From NCBI RefSeq assembly GCF_006352065.1, contig NZ_CP040915.1, forward strand, positions 682,001 to 746,000: a stretch of DNA of 64,000 bases. The letters are read 5' to 3'. The first letter of the stretch is position 1. Each line of letters begins with the position of its first letter. Below the pieces are notes generated by a model, which made no database searches, had not been told where the DNA came from, and worked only from the letters and a program-made list of their open reading frames with translations. Positions 17,191 through 27,086 of this stretch are shown piece by piece. Source of the stretch: Georgenia yuyongxinii (lineage in GTDB: Bacteria; Actinomycetota; Actinomycetes; Actinomycetales; Actinomycetaceae). The position numbers and the translations under genes are program-made.

Positions 17191-20100
17191 GTGCTGGTCA
17201 CGGTCTCGATGCGGGTGATGTCGGCCGGGGATGGCTATGCGTACTTGCTGCGCTCGGTCACGACCGGCGACGGCCTGGCATCCCAGAGCTCGGCGCTGAC
17301 TCGGTACTACGCCGAGGCCGGCACACCGCCGGGGAACTGGATGGGGTCGGGCGTCGGTCAGTTCGGCGAGGGCGAGCTGCAGCCAGGCATGACCGTCACC
17401 GCGGAGCAGCTGCAGGTGCTGCTGGGCGGTGGGTGCGACCCGCTGACCGGCGCTGGTCTGGGGCGCCCCTATCATCGGTACGCGACCGTGGCGGAGCGCA
17501 TCGCGGCCCGAATCACGGGGGTCGACCGCAAGCTGCCCGACGGCGACTACGACGTCGAGGTGGCCCGGATCGAGTCCGAGGAGACCGGACGGGGGCCGCG
17601 GAGCTCGGTGGCCGCGTTTGACTTGACGTTCTCGGTGCCAAAGTCCGTCTCCGTGCTGTGGGGCGTGGCCGACTCCCGCACCCAAGAGCTGATCGTTGAC
17701 GCACACCATGCCGCCGTCGCGCAGGTGCTGGACTTCCTCGAGCGGGAGGTCGCCGCCACAAGGGTCGGCGCCGGTGGTGTCGCGCAGGTCGAGGTTCTCG
17801 GGGTGGCGGCGGTGGCGTACGACCACTGGGACTCGCGCGCCAACGACCCGCAACTGCACACCCACCTGGTGGTGGCGAATAAGGCCCGGACCGCAGCTGA
17901 CGGGAAGTGGCGCACGCTGGACTCGCGGGCGGTCCACCACGCGGTCGTGGCGTGTCGGAGTACTACAACGCGGTGCTGGCCGACCGAATAGCCGGGACGT
18001 TGGGTGTCGGATGGGAGCAGCGGGCCAGGGGGCAGGATCGCAACCCGGCGTGGGAGATCGCCGGCGTCCACGATGCGCTGATCGCCGAGTTCTCCAGCCG
18101 GTCCCGGGCCATCGACATCGTCAAGGACCGCCTTGTCGCCGAGTACGTGAGCACCCGCGGGTATTCGCCGTCGGCGGCGACGGTGGTGCGGCTGCGCGCG
18201 CAGGCGACGCTGGAGACCCGCCCCGAGAAGACGATCCACCCGCTGGCCGACCTCACGGAAGGCTGGCGCGAGCGCGCCCACATAATCCTCGGATCCGACC
18301 CGGTCGACTGGGCACGGCGCCTGACCGTCTCCGCCGACGCGCGGACGCTCACAGCCGAGCAGGTCCCGACGGAGGTGATTGCCGAGGCCGGTGCTCGGGT
18401 CGTTGCAGCGGTGGGGGAGAAGCGCTCGACCTGGAAGCACTGGAACCTGTGGGCCGAGGCCTCCCGGCAGACGATGGGCTGGCGGTTCACCACGGTCGAG
18501 GACCGCGAGGCCGTGGTCGCGATGGTCACCGACGCCGCAACTCAGCAGTCCCTGCAGCTGACCCAACCGGAGCTCGCTCCGACTCCGGTGCTGTGGCAGC
18601 GCCCAGACGGGACCAGCATGTTCCGTCCCCGGCACGGGGCGTACTTCACCTCCGAGGACCTCCTTGCCGCCGAGGCTCGGCTGCTCGACCGCGCCGATGA
18701 CCGCACGGCACCGCGGCTGCCCGCCGCTGTGGTCGCGCGGGCAGCCGCCGCAGGACACATTGGCACCATGCTCACCGCCGGGCAGGCCGGGGCGCTTGAA
18801 GCTGTGGCGACGTCCGGGCGCCGGGTGGACGTCCTCGTCGGCCCCGCAGGAGCCGGCAAGACCACCGCGATGCGCGCTCTCCTGGCCGCCTGGACGGCCC
18901 GCCACGGCACCAGCTCGGTGATCGGGCTCGCGCCATCTGCCGCCGCGGCCGCGGTGCTGGCGGGCGACCTGGGTATCGGTTGTGACAACACGGCCAAGTG
19001 GCTGTTCGAGCACGCCCGTGGTCGCGCCACGTTCCGGGCCGGGCAGCTCGTCATCGTCGACGAGGCCACCCTGGCCAGCACCCGCACCCTGGACTGCATC
19101 ACCGCCCTGGCCCAAGCCGCCGGGGCCAAGGTGGTGCTGGTGGGGGACTGGGCACAGCTGCAGTCCGTCGACGCCGGCGGTGCCTTCGACCTCCTCGTCC
19201 ACGCGCGCGGTGACGACGTCCCCGAACTTGGAGAGGTGCACCGCTTCACCCACGACTGGGAGAAGCGCGCGTCGCTGGGGCTGCGTCGCGGCGAGGTCGA
19301 CGTGATCGGCACCTACGCGGCCCACGACCGGCTGCCGGAGGGCACCACCGCCCAGATGATCGACGCCGCCTACGAAGCATGGCGCACCGACCTGGCCGCA
19401 GGGCGCAGCAGCATCCTGGTCACGGACTCGGCCGAGTCGGTACGCCGGCTCAATGAGCGGGCACGCGCCGAGCGCATCCAGACCGGCGAAACGTCGCCCC
19501 GCCGCGACGTCGCCCTCGACGATGACGCGCGGGCCTCGGCCGGCGACCTCGTCATCACCCGCCGCAACAACCGCATACTGCGTACCGGCCGCACGGGATG
19601 GGGCCGCAACGGTGACCGGTGGAAGATCGTAGACGTGCGCCGCGACGGATCGATCCAAGTGCGCCGCGCCGGGCGGCGGCTCGGAGCCAGCGTTGTCCTG
19701 CCTGCCGACTACGTCGCCGAGCACGTCGACCTCGGCTACGCCGTCACCGCCCACCGCGCCCAGGGACTCACCGTGGACACCTCGCACGTCGTCGTCGCCG
19801 GGTCCACCACGCGGGAGAACCGGTACGTGGCCATGACCCGCGGCCGGGACGCCAACATCGCCTACGTCGCCCTCGACAAGCCCGACGACTCCCACGCCAC
19901 CCCGCAGCCCGCCGACGTCACGGCACAGACAGTGCTGTACGGAGTGCTCAAGCACTCCGGCATTGAACTGTCCGCACACCAGACCATCAGCGCCGAGCAC
20001 GACCGGTGGGCCGGCATCGCGCAGCTCGCGGCCGAGTACGACCTCATCGCAGCCAGTGTCGAACGCGATCGGTGGCGGGAGCTCGTGGCCAATGCGCTCA

Positions 20101-20726
20101 CCGGCGTGGGCCGCATGAGCGCGGCCGAGGCGGAGAGCGCGATCACCTCCGACGGGTTCGGCGCGCTCGTGGCAGAGTTGCGCCGAGCCGATGCCAACCA
20201 CCACGACCTGCGGGTGCTTGTGTCCCAGGTGGTTGCCGACCGCAGCCTGATCGACGCCGAGGACATCACCGCGGTGCTGTCCCACCGGGTGGCCAAGGCC
20301 GCCGCAAAGCCGAACGGCACGCACGTGCCCGACCTCATCGCCGGTCTCGTCCCCGAAGTTCGCGGGCCCGTGCCCGACGACGTGCGCACAGCACTCGACG
20401 AACGCCGCGACTCGATCGAAGCGCGCGCCCGAGGGCTCGCCCAGACCGCCGTCCGCGAGCGCGCCGCTTGGGTGCTGCGGATCGGCGAACCACCGCTCGA
20501 CGGCGTGGCAAGGCAGCGGTGGCTGCACGACCTGACGGTCATCGCGGCATACCGGAACCGGTACAGCATCACGAGCCGCGACCCGCTCGGTCCGTCGGGC
20601 ACGTCCTTGGCCCAGCGCCGCGATGCCGACTTCGCTGCATCTGCGCTTCGAAGTGCGCGCGCCGTCTCGGGCGTGAGCACGCCAAGAAGCACCGGCCCGC
20701 TCGGTGCTGCTATTGCACTCGGATAA
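17191..20726 (+). pseudogene. MobF (TrwC/TraA-like) relaxase-helicase with one frameshift
   Basis: Read through the shift, this is a relaxase-helicase of about 1,178 residues that would nick oriT and unwind DNA for conjugative mobilisation. The N-terminus SMRVMSAGDGYAYLL, the RYY tyrosines, and DPQLHTHLVVAN with the HxH metal site (17857-17865) define the TrwC relaxase. The helicase half has GPAGAGKTTA (about 18,842), LVIVDEATL and YAVTAHRAQGLTVD. At 17951/17952 one base is missing: frame 1 ends ...HHAVVA and the next frame resumes VSEYYNAVLADR. The GTG at 17191 follows GGAGG too closely, so the start is uncertain. A sequencing error is possible; as written the protein is split. Confidence 0.85.
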
Positions 20727-21089
20727 CGCTCACCTTGCCGCGTCGAAGGCTGTCACAGCGCGACTGTGACACCACGAGCCACGCCCAGGCGACCGAGCCG
20801 TCCTGAGGCATGGATGCCGATCGACCACCTCGTGCGATGGCTACACCGATCGAGATTTCTCGTGGGGACTGCGGGCCACCACACTCTTGGTGCCGGTCAA
20901 CTTCCAGCTCGGCCACATCTTGCAGCGTCGCATCGAGCACGGCGCGTCCGGATGGTGGTTGTCGACGGCGCGTGAAGACTGGACAGCCAAGAATCCCGCT
21001 TGATGCGTAGTCGTAGGGGCGCCTCGCGGCTGCAAGGTCCTCCCGCAGCCAACTCCCCTCCCGCTCGCGAGCCATTGCCCAGGGTGGGG
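20727..21089. other. Intergenic interval between relaxase and molybdoenzyme
   Basis: This marks the boundary between transfer backbone and cargo. One plus-strand frame (about 20,880-21,002) reads VPVNFQLGHILQRRIEHGA and may be a fragment of a lost gene. No promoter or RNA is evident. Confidence 0.4.
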
Positions 21090-23402
21090 TCAGCGCCGAC
21101 TCCTCCCCTCGGGGCTTGAGGTCGTCACCCGCACGGGAGGGAGGGGGCCGTCGTATCGCACGACGGTCACCCGGGCGAGCTGGCCGCTACATCCCTGGGT
21201 CAGTGCCGACGTCCCGACATCGACGGTCACCGCATTTGGGTTCCCGTGGACGCAAGTCGGCCCGTCTTCGAGCCACTCCGGCTGGAACCATGCTCCCGTC
21301 GCGAGCTGGACCACGCCAGGCCGGACGGCCTCGGTCACCACGGCTCCCGCCAGACACGCGCCTTGGGGGCTCGCGACCCTGACCACGTTGCCGTCCGTGA
21401 TGCCGCGGAGTCGGGCGTCTGCGGGATGCATCCGCAGCGGTTCACGCCCCTGCACCTTGGACCGCTGACTCACAGCCCCGACGTCCAATTGGCTGTGCAG
21501 GCGGGTCGGTGGGTTATTGGCCACGAGCTGCAGGAAGCCCTCTCTAACTTCGCGGTCGTCCACCCGTTGGCTCGGTTCTGACCAGTACGCGTGCCCAGGA
21601 CACGAGGGGACCCCGGCGGCAGCGATCTGCTGCGAGAACAGTTCGATCTTGCCCGACGGTGTCGTCAGCGCGTTGCGCTCGGGATCGGCACGGAACCGCG
21701 CGAACCTTGGCTCGTAGTCTTGTCCCGGGGGGATGTCCACACCGCCCAGTTGCCAGAACTCTTCGCTCGTCGGGGCCTGGAAGCCGGTCGCGGTGAAGTT
21801 CTCGAGGAGGTTCCGGAGGAGGTGGTCCACCCACTCCTCGCCGGTCCTGCCCTCGGTGAACTCGTCGCGGAGGCCGAGACGCTCCGACAATCCCGCGAAG
21901 ATGTCGTAGTCGTCGCGTGCCTGCCCGTACGGGGCGATCAGCTTCTCCATCGCGACGACTCTCGAGTCGAGCTTGCCGGCGCTGAAGTCACGGCGCTCGA
22001 GCGTCGTCGTCGCGGGCAGGACGATGTCCGCGCGGCGGGCCGTCGCTGTCCAGTACTGCTCGTGGACTATGACGGTCTCGGGCACCTCGAACGCGCGCAT
22101 GAGGCGAAACAGATCCTGGTGGTGGTGGAACGGGTTCCCGCCCACCCAGTAGACCAACCTGATGTCCGGGTAGGTGCGGGTCTCACCGCGGAACCGGTAG
22201 GTCCCGCCAGGATCGAGCAGCATGTCCGCGATCCGTGCGACGGGTATCCGCGCGTCCACCGCGTTGGGCGGCTGGGGGAGCGAGGGCACTTTGACGGCGC
22301 CCGGCCGTTCGCCGCTGTTGGCCATCGAGCCGAGCGGGTAGGACACGCCGCACCCTGGCTCGCCGATCTGGCCCAGGAGGGCCGCGAGCGTGAGGGCCGC
22401 CCACAGGGGCTGCTCCCCGTTCTCGGCGCGCTGCAGGGAGTGGGTGAGATTGATCAGCGTCCTCGAGGATGCGGCGCGGCGCGCGAGCTCCTCGATTGTC
22501 TGCGGTGGGACCCCGCAAAGGTTGGCCGCCCACGCCGGGGTCTTGGCAACGCCGTCGGCGGTGCCGAGGATGTATGCAATTACCTTCTCGGCGCCCACGG
22601 TGTAGTGCGACAGGAAGTGCTCGTCGTGCAGACCTTCGACGACGAGCACGTAGCACATCGCGAGGATCATCGGGACGTCTCCGAACGGGCGCATCGATAC
22701 CCACTGCGCCGGCACGTTCGCGGGCGCGTCGTCGCGGATCGGGCTGATCGACACGATCGTGCCACCCCGTTCATGAAGCGCCTGGAGGTGCTCGCCCGCG
22801 CGGTGCCGGGCGATCCCTCCGGAGGAGACGAACATGTTCTTGCGGGGGAGCCCACCGAACGCCAGGAGCAGCTCGGTGTTCTCCGATATCTCCTGCCAGC
22901 TGTGCCACGAGTAGGGATCGCGGCCGGCCTCCCCGAGGACCAGCGGCCAGAAGGTCTCCGCGCAGCCCGCGCTGTAGGTCCCGATCGCGGACACGTGCCC
23001 ACCGATGACGTTGAGGAAGCGGTGCACCTGGCTCTGGGCATGGTGGAACCTTCCCGCCGAGCCCCAGCCGTAGGACTTCCCGTAGATCGCGCTGTTGCCG
23101 TGCTCGCCGCGCACGCGCGCCAGCTCCTGGGCGGCCAGGTCCAGCGCCTGCTGCCACGAGACCTCGACGAAGTCCTCGTCACTGCGATCCCGGCGCCCTG
23201 GCCCTTCCTCCAACCAGCTGCGCCGGATCATCGGCCGGCCCACGCGCGTCGCGTGGTGGGCGGCTTCCGGGATGTTGCCGAGCAGCGGTGACGGGTCCGG
23301 GTCCACCGGATGCGGGGCCACCTCCAGGTCGCCACCCCGCAGGCGCCCGGTGAAGGCGCCCCAGTGCGAATGATGGACTCGCGGATCCGTGTCGCTGGAC
23401 AT
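21090..23402 (-). CDS. Cytoplasmic molybdopterin oxidoreductase of the DMSO/TMAO/biotin-sulfoxide reductase family
   Basis: This 770-residue protein starts with SHWGAF and ends in a dinucleotide-binding domain, as in BisC/TorZ/DMSO reductases. The order is an N-terminal SHWGAFTGRLRGGDL, ATRVGRPMIRRSWLE, YGWGSAGRFHHAQSQVHRFLN, then TYSAGCAE with the Ser expected to ligate Mo, VYWVGGNPFHHHQDL, and a C-terminal NPPTRLHSQLD. There is no 4Fe-4S Cys cluster motif and no Tat signal, so it should act in the cytosol on an S-oxide or N-oxide. It is the last gene of the long minus-strand operon, 67 bp after the MFS gene. Its link to the rest of the pathway is unclear. Confidence 0.85.
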   Translation of the reverse strand: MSSDTDPRVHHSHWGAFTGRLRGGDLEVAPHPVDPDPSPLLGNIPEAAHHATRVGRPMIRRSWLEEGPGRRDRSDEDFVEVSWQQALDLAAQELARVRGEHGNSAIYGKSYGWGSAGRFHHAQSQVHRFLNVIGGHVSAIGTYSAGCAETFWPLVLGEAGRDPYSWHSWQEISENTELLLAFGGLPRKNMFVSSGGIARHRAGEHLQALHERGGTIVSISPIRDDAPANVPAQWVSMRPFGDVPMILAMCYVLVVEGLHDEHFLSHYTVGAEKVIAYILGTADGVAKTPAWAANLCGVPPQTIEELARRAASSRTLINLTHSLQRAENGEQPLWAALTLAALLGQIGEPGCGVSYPLGSMANSGERPGAVKVPSLPQPPNAVDARIPVARIADMLLDPGGTYRFRGETRTYPDIRLVYWVGGNPFHHHQDLFRLMRAFEVPETVIVHEQYWTATARRADIVLPATTTLERRDFSAGKLDSRVVAMEKLIAPYGQARDDYDIFAGLSERLGLRDEFTEGRTGEEWVDHLLRNLLENFTATGFQAPTSEEFWQLGGVDIPPGQDYEPRFARFRADPERNALTTPSGKIELFSQQIAAAGVPSCPGHAYWSEPSQRVDDREVREGFLQLVANNPPTRLHSQLDVGAVSQRSKVQGREPLRMHPADARLRGITDGNVVRVASPQGACLAGAVVTEAVRPGVVQLATGAWFQPEWLEDGPTCVHGNPNAVTVDVGTSALTQGCSGQLARVTVVRYDGPLPPVRVTTSSPEGRSRR

Positions 23403-23469
23403 GACTGCCTCTCGATCGTGAGCTGCGGGCCACGCGCGTCCATCGCACGCGGCCCAGGAGAGCTGCGGG

Positions 23470-24678
23470 TCAGTACGTCACCCAGTGGGCCTTGTTCATC
23501 CGCGCCGAGACGAGGACACCGATGCCCGCGCCCATGAGGACCACCGCGCCGGCGATCCAGGCCGGGGTGTGCCCGAGCTGCCCGATGAGCACGCCCATGG
23601 TCATCGGCCCCACCACGCCGCCCACCCAGGACCCTGCCTGGAGGTAGCTCGAGGACTTCGCCGGCGCACCGGGATGGCGGCGGACAACCGTCACGATGAG
23701 CAGTCCTGGCCAGCCCCACCCTGCCCCGTAGGCGAGGACCACAAGGACGACGAGGACGGCCGGGGTGCTGGCAACCGAGAGCCCGAACAGCGCCAGACCA
23801 CCGACCACCATCAGCCCGGCAGTCAACGGCATCGCGGCACCCGGACGCCGGTCCAGGAAGCCCCCGCCCGCGATCCGCAAGACGATCGAGGCGAGTGCCC
23901 CGACGACGACGAGCCCGCCGGCCAGCATGGTGTCCGCCGTGCGCGCGACCACGAGCTCGACGAGGAAGGCGGCCATCCCCGTGGCGACGGCCGCCCCGCA
24001 GGCCGCGGCGATGCTCAGCGCCACCAGAGGGGCACGCCGAAACCCGCGAGCACGGACCTGGCTCGAAGACCGGTCGGATTTTCCTGCGCGCCGGCGTCGG
24101 GCGACGACCGACACCGACACCGAGACCGCTGCCGCACCGAGCGCGACGGCCAGGTAGGTGTACCGCCAGCCCACAATCACGGCGGCGACGGGCACCGCGG
24201 CACCGGCTAGCAGCATGGCCGCGGGAGTTGCGGCCTGCTTGACACCGAAGGCCAGACCTTGGCGGTCCGGCTCGATCGCGTCGGCGAGGAACTGCGCCGC
24301 CGCCAACTGGCCCACCGCACCCGCAGCACCGCTGAGGACCATCCCCAGGCCGAACACCCACGCGGTGGGCGCCACTGCCATCAACGCCAGGGCGAGAGCC
24401 GCAAGCCCCGCCGCGAGAGCCAGCGCTCGGCGGCTGTCGACACGACGGAGCCGGGCACCGACGGGCATGGCGGCCACCGCGGAGGCCGCCCAGTAGAGCG
24501 AGACGAGGATGCCCAGGCCTGCGGTGGTCAGGCCCAGGTCCGGCCGGACGAAGACGCTCAGCGCCCCGACGAGGAACACCGGGGCGAGTCCGGTGACGCT
24601 CACGGCCGTCGCGGTAACGATCCGTCCCAGACTTCCCACCGCCACCGAGGTCACCGCCGTCGGACCCGCCCTGGTCAC
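23470..24678 (-). CDS. MFS transporter
   Basis: This 402-residue polytopic protein has about 12 hydrophobic helices and a central basic loop (ARRRRAGKSDRSSSQVRARG) between the two halves. The loop VGARLRRVDSRRAL after helix 2 corresponds to MFS motif A. Its start overlaps the gntR stop by 4 bases, so it belongs to the operon. It is a second transporter beside the TRAP system, perhaps for export or for the molybdoenzyme substrate; the substrate cannot be read from sequence. Confidence 0.85.
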   Translation of the reverse strand: MTRAGPTAVTSVAVGSLGRIVTATAVSVTGLAPVFLVGALSVFVRPDLGLTTAGLGILVSLYWAASAVAAMPVGARLRRVDSRRALALAAGLAALALALMAVAPTAWVFGLGMVLSGAAGAVGQLAAAQFLADAIEPDRQGLAFGVKQAATPAAMLLAGAAVPVAAVIVGWRYTYLAVALGAAAVSVSVSVVARRRRAGKSDRSSSQVRARGFRRAPLVALSIAAACGAAVATGMAAFLVELVVARTADTMLAGGLVVVGALASIVLRIAGGGFLDRRPGAAMPLTAGLMVVGGLALFGLSVASTPAVLVVLVVLAYGAGWGWPGLLIVTVVRRHPGAPAKSSSYLQAGSWVGGVVGPMTMGVLIGQLGHTPAWIAGAVVLMGAGIGVLVSARMNKAHWVTY

Positions 24679-25457
24679 TGGCCTGTGCGTCTCAGATCGG
24701 TCCGATAGGAGTATCGGTCGGGGTTATAGAACGAGTCGGTGAGCATCGGGTAGCGCCCCAAGTCGTCGTAGTAGAGCGTCACGACGTTGAGGACGGGATC
24801 TCCGGCTGCGCATTCGATCTGCTCGCACACTTCCCGGTCGCGCATGACGACCGGGATGATCTCCTGGATGCCGCCCGCGATCCGCTCCGAGAGCACCTGC
24901 TCCACACGGCCGACGACCGTGTCGATCTCGCTCTCGTGCGGTCCCAGACCGTCGAGACGCTCGGCGACTTCCGGAGCGACGAAGTGCGTGGAAATGGCGA
25001 AGGGCTGGTCGGCATGCAGGCGCCGCGTCACCGCCCGGCCGACGAACTCACCCGGGATCTGCAGCCGACCGGCGGCACCGACGTCGCGGACGACCTCCAT
25101 TTCCGACAGCACCTCGACCCGGGTGCCTGGCCACGTGATCATCGCGTTCAGCGTGCCGACCACCCGGGAGAACTGGCCGGCCGGCCGGCTGGTGACGAAT
25201 GTTCCGTTGCCCTGAATCCGGATGATGAGGCCGGCGGCGACGAGGATCTGCAGCGCTTCCCGTACGGTGTGCCGGCTAGCGGCGAACCGTCGGCCCAGCG
25301 CGGCCTCGGTCGGAAGCCGCCGGTCCTCGTCGTAGCGGCCGTCTCCGATTTCCTGCTCCAGGACATCGGCGATCTGCTGATACCGCGGCGGCGACTTCTG
25401 CTCCATCGCTTCAGCATCGGTCCTCACCTGCGACGACGCCACCTTGGTCCCGCTCAC
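24675..25457 (-). CDS. GntR-family regulator with UTRA domain (HutC type)
   Basis: This 260-residue protein has a winged helix at about residues 24-90 (RYQQIADVLEQEI, LPTEAALGRRF, SRHTVREALQIL, GNGTFV) and a C-terminal UTRA effector domain (PFAISTHFVAPEV, LNVVTLYYDD, DSFYNPDRY). It probably senses the pathway substrate or a CoA-free intermediate. It is embedded in the operon by 4-bp overlaps on both sides. The probable targets are two 15-bp copies around GTCCGGAC in the divergent control region 6.5 kb upstream (31999-32013 and 32264-32278). Confidence 0.88.
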   Translation of the reverse strand: MSGTKVASSQVRTDAEAMEQKSPPRYQQIADVLEQEIGDGRYDEDRRLPTEAALGRRFAASRHTVREALQILVAAGLIIRIQGNGTFVTSRPAGQFSRVVGTLNAMITWPGTRVEVLSEMEVVRDVGAAGRLQIPGEFVGRAVTRRLHADQPFAISTHFVAPEVAERLDGLGPHESEIDTVVGRVEQVLSERIAGGIQEIIPVVMRDREVCEQIECAAGDPVLNVVTLYYDDLGRYPMLTDSFYNPDRYSYRTDLRRTGQ

Positions 25458-25879
25458 GCCTGGCCTCCGTCAGCACCGTCCACGTCGGCAAGAGTCGCGG
25501 TGAGGACCCTCATCGCCGTGAGCGCGGCGGGAAATCCGCAGTAGACGGCGGCATGGACCACCACCTCACCGAGTTCGCTCGGCTCGAGACCATTACGGAC
25601 TCCTCCCCGAACGTGTACTGCAAGCTCCTCGTGACGACCAAGCGCGACCAGCATGGCTACCGTGACCAGGCTGCGCTCCCTGCGGGGCAGTTCATCACGT
25701 GCCCACACCTCGCCCCAGGCGAAGCTGCTGACCATTTCTTGCAGATCCGACTCCCAGGGCTGGACCGCGCCGGCGAACGCGCGGTCGACGTGGTCCTCGC
25801 CGAGCACCTGCGTGCGGACGGTGAGCCCCCGATCGTGTGAGTCGGCCCGAGCCTGCGCCACCGGCGGCCGGGCGGTCAT
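25454..25879 (-). CDS. Carboxymuconolactone decarboxylase family (PcaC-like) protein
   Basis: This 141-residue all-helical protein has LVTVAMLVALGRHEELAVHVRGGVRNG and VVVHAAVYCGFPAALTAM, the PcaC pattern. It lacks the CxxC pair of AhpD-type peroxidases. PcaC decarboxylates 4-carboxymuconolactone, but no other protocatechuate genes are present. A decarboxylase or isomerase step on a pathway acid or lactone is more likely. It overlaps its neighbours by 4 bases on both sides. Confidence 0.8.
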   Translation of the reverse strand: MTARPPVAQARADSHDRGLTVRTQVLGEDHVDRAFAGAVQPWESDLQEMVSSFAWGEVWARDELPRRERSLVTVAMLVALGRHEELAVHVRGGVRNGLEPSELGEVVVHAAVYCGFPAALTAMRVLTATLADVDGADGGQA

Positions 25880-27084
25880 GAGGCGCCCACCGCCGAGTGC
25901 TCGGCCAGCGAGTCCTCGCGGTTGCTCGCGGGGATGCCGAGTTCCGCGAGGATCTCCGCGCCGTGCTCGCCGAGGCTCGGCGGGACCCGTGTCGTCGCTG
26001 GGCGGGCACCGTCAAGGCTGAAGGCGGAGCCGACCACCCGGTAGCCGTCGATCTCGGCATGGTCGACGGCGCGGATGAGCCCGAGGGCCTCTGCCTGCGG
26101 GTCGACGGCGAGTTGCGCCATGTCCTGGATTGGTGCCACGGGGACGCCCACCGCGTCGAAGGTATCGACGAGCTCCGCAACGCTCCATCCGGCGAACGCC
26201 GCGTTGAGCTCGTCGCGCAGCTGTGCACGGTGCCTGACGCGGTCGGGGTTGCTCGTGAACCTCTCGTCTTGGAGGAGCGCGTCCAGGCCCACCGCCCGGC
26301 ACGCCTTGGTGAACAAGGAGTCGTTGTTGGCCGCCAGCATGAAGAACCCGTCCCTGGCCCGGAACGCCTCGTACGGCGCGATCATCGCCGTGCCGGAGCC
26401 AGACCGCTCGGGCACCTGACCATTGGCGAAGTAGCTCGTGAGGGAGTGCGACATCCACGTGACGGCGGTCTCGTACAGGGACGTCTCGACCCGACGGACC
26501 GGCGTCCCGCGCTGACGCGAGAGCAACGCGGCCAGCACCCCGATGACCGACCAGAACCCGGTGCCCATGTCGATGATCGAGGTCCCCACCCGGACGGGCG
26601 GCGCACCCGGCTCGCCCGTCACGCTCATGAGACCACCACGGGCCTGGAGCAAGGAGTCGTACCCCGGCGCTCGCTCCAACGGACCGGTTGCGCCGTACGC
26701 CGTGATCGAGCAGTAGATGATCTCGGCGTTGAGGGCCTCCACCTGCTCGAACGTCAGTCCCAGCGACTCCCGTTTGTGCGTGAGGCCGTTGTGCACCAGC
26801 ACGTCGGCCGAGCGCACGAGCTCGGTGAGTACGTCTTTGCCGTCGTCCGACTTCAGGTCGAGCTCGATGCTGCGCTTGTTGCGGTTGAAGGCCAGGAAGG
26901 CCGTGCTGGTGCCGTCCCAGAACGGCGGCCCCCAGGCGCGCGTGTCGTCACCCGCGCCGGCCCGTTCGACCTTGATGACATCCGCCCCGAGGTCCGCGAG
27001 CAGCATCGTCGTGAATGGACCGGCGACGCTATGCGTCACATCCAGCACCCGGATACCTGCCAATGGCAGCGTCTGGCTAGTCAT
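25876..27084 (-). CDS. CaiB/BaiF-family (class III) CoA-transferase 1
   Basis: This 402-residue protein has LAGIRVLDVTHSVAGPFTTMLLADLGADVIKVE at the N-terminus. The catalytic Asp lies in TSIIDMGTG and ETSLYETAVTWM follows. It transfers CoA from an acyl-CoA such as succinyl-CoA to a carboxylic acid. Next to MmgE/PrpD, it fits the role of itaconate/mesaconate CoA-transferase, like the CaiB-type Ict next to an MmgE/PrpD gene in the Pseudomonas aeruginosa itaconate cluster. The ATG at 27084 has GGAGGAG 6 bases upstream; a TTG at 27090 overlaps the mmgE stop. Confidence 0.85.
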   Translation of the reverse strand: MTSQTLPLAGIRVLDVTHSVAGPFTTMLLADLGADVIKVERAGAGDDTRAWGPPFWDGTSTAFLAFNRNKRSIELDLKSDDGKDVLTELVRSADVLVHNGLTHKRESLGLTFEQVEALNAEIIYCSITAYGATGPLERAPGYDSLLQARGGLMSVTGEPGAPPVRVGTSIIDMGTGFWSVIGVLAALLSRQRGTPVRRVETSLYETAVTWMSHSLTSYFANGQVPERSGSGTAMIAPYEAFRARDGFFMLAANNDSLFTKACRAVGLDALLQDERFTSNPDRVRHRAQLRDELNAAFAGWSVAELVDTFDAVGVPVAPIQDMAQLAVDPQAEALGLIRAVDHAEIDGYRVVGSAFSLDGARPATTRVPPSLGEHGAEILAELGIPASNREDSLAEHSAVGAS

Positions 27085-27086
27085 GA

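Noticed and set aside
17945-17960. Programmed ribosomal frameshift in the relaxase
   Set aside because: No slippery heptamer or downstream pseudoknot is evident, and a single missing C in a GGCC context is a simpler cause.
20710-21075. 121-residue minus-strand frame after the relaxase
   Set aside because: It overlaps the relaxase end and has no start signal, domain or conservation that I can see.
25454-25879. True PcaC of a protocatechuate pathway
   Set aside because: No pcaB, pcaD, pcaGH, pcaIJ or pcaF-type genes occur in the island, so only the family is claimed.
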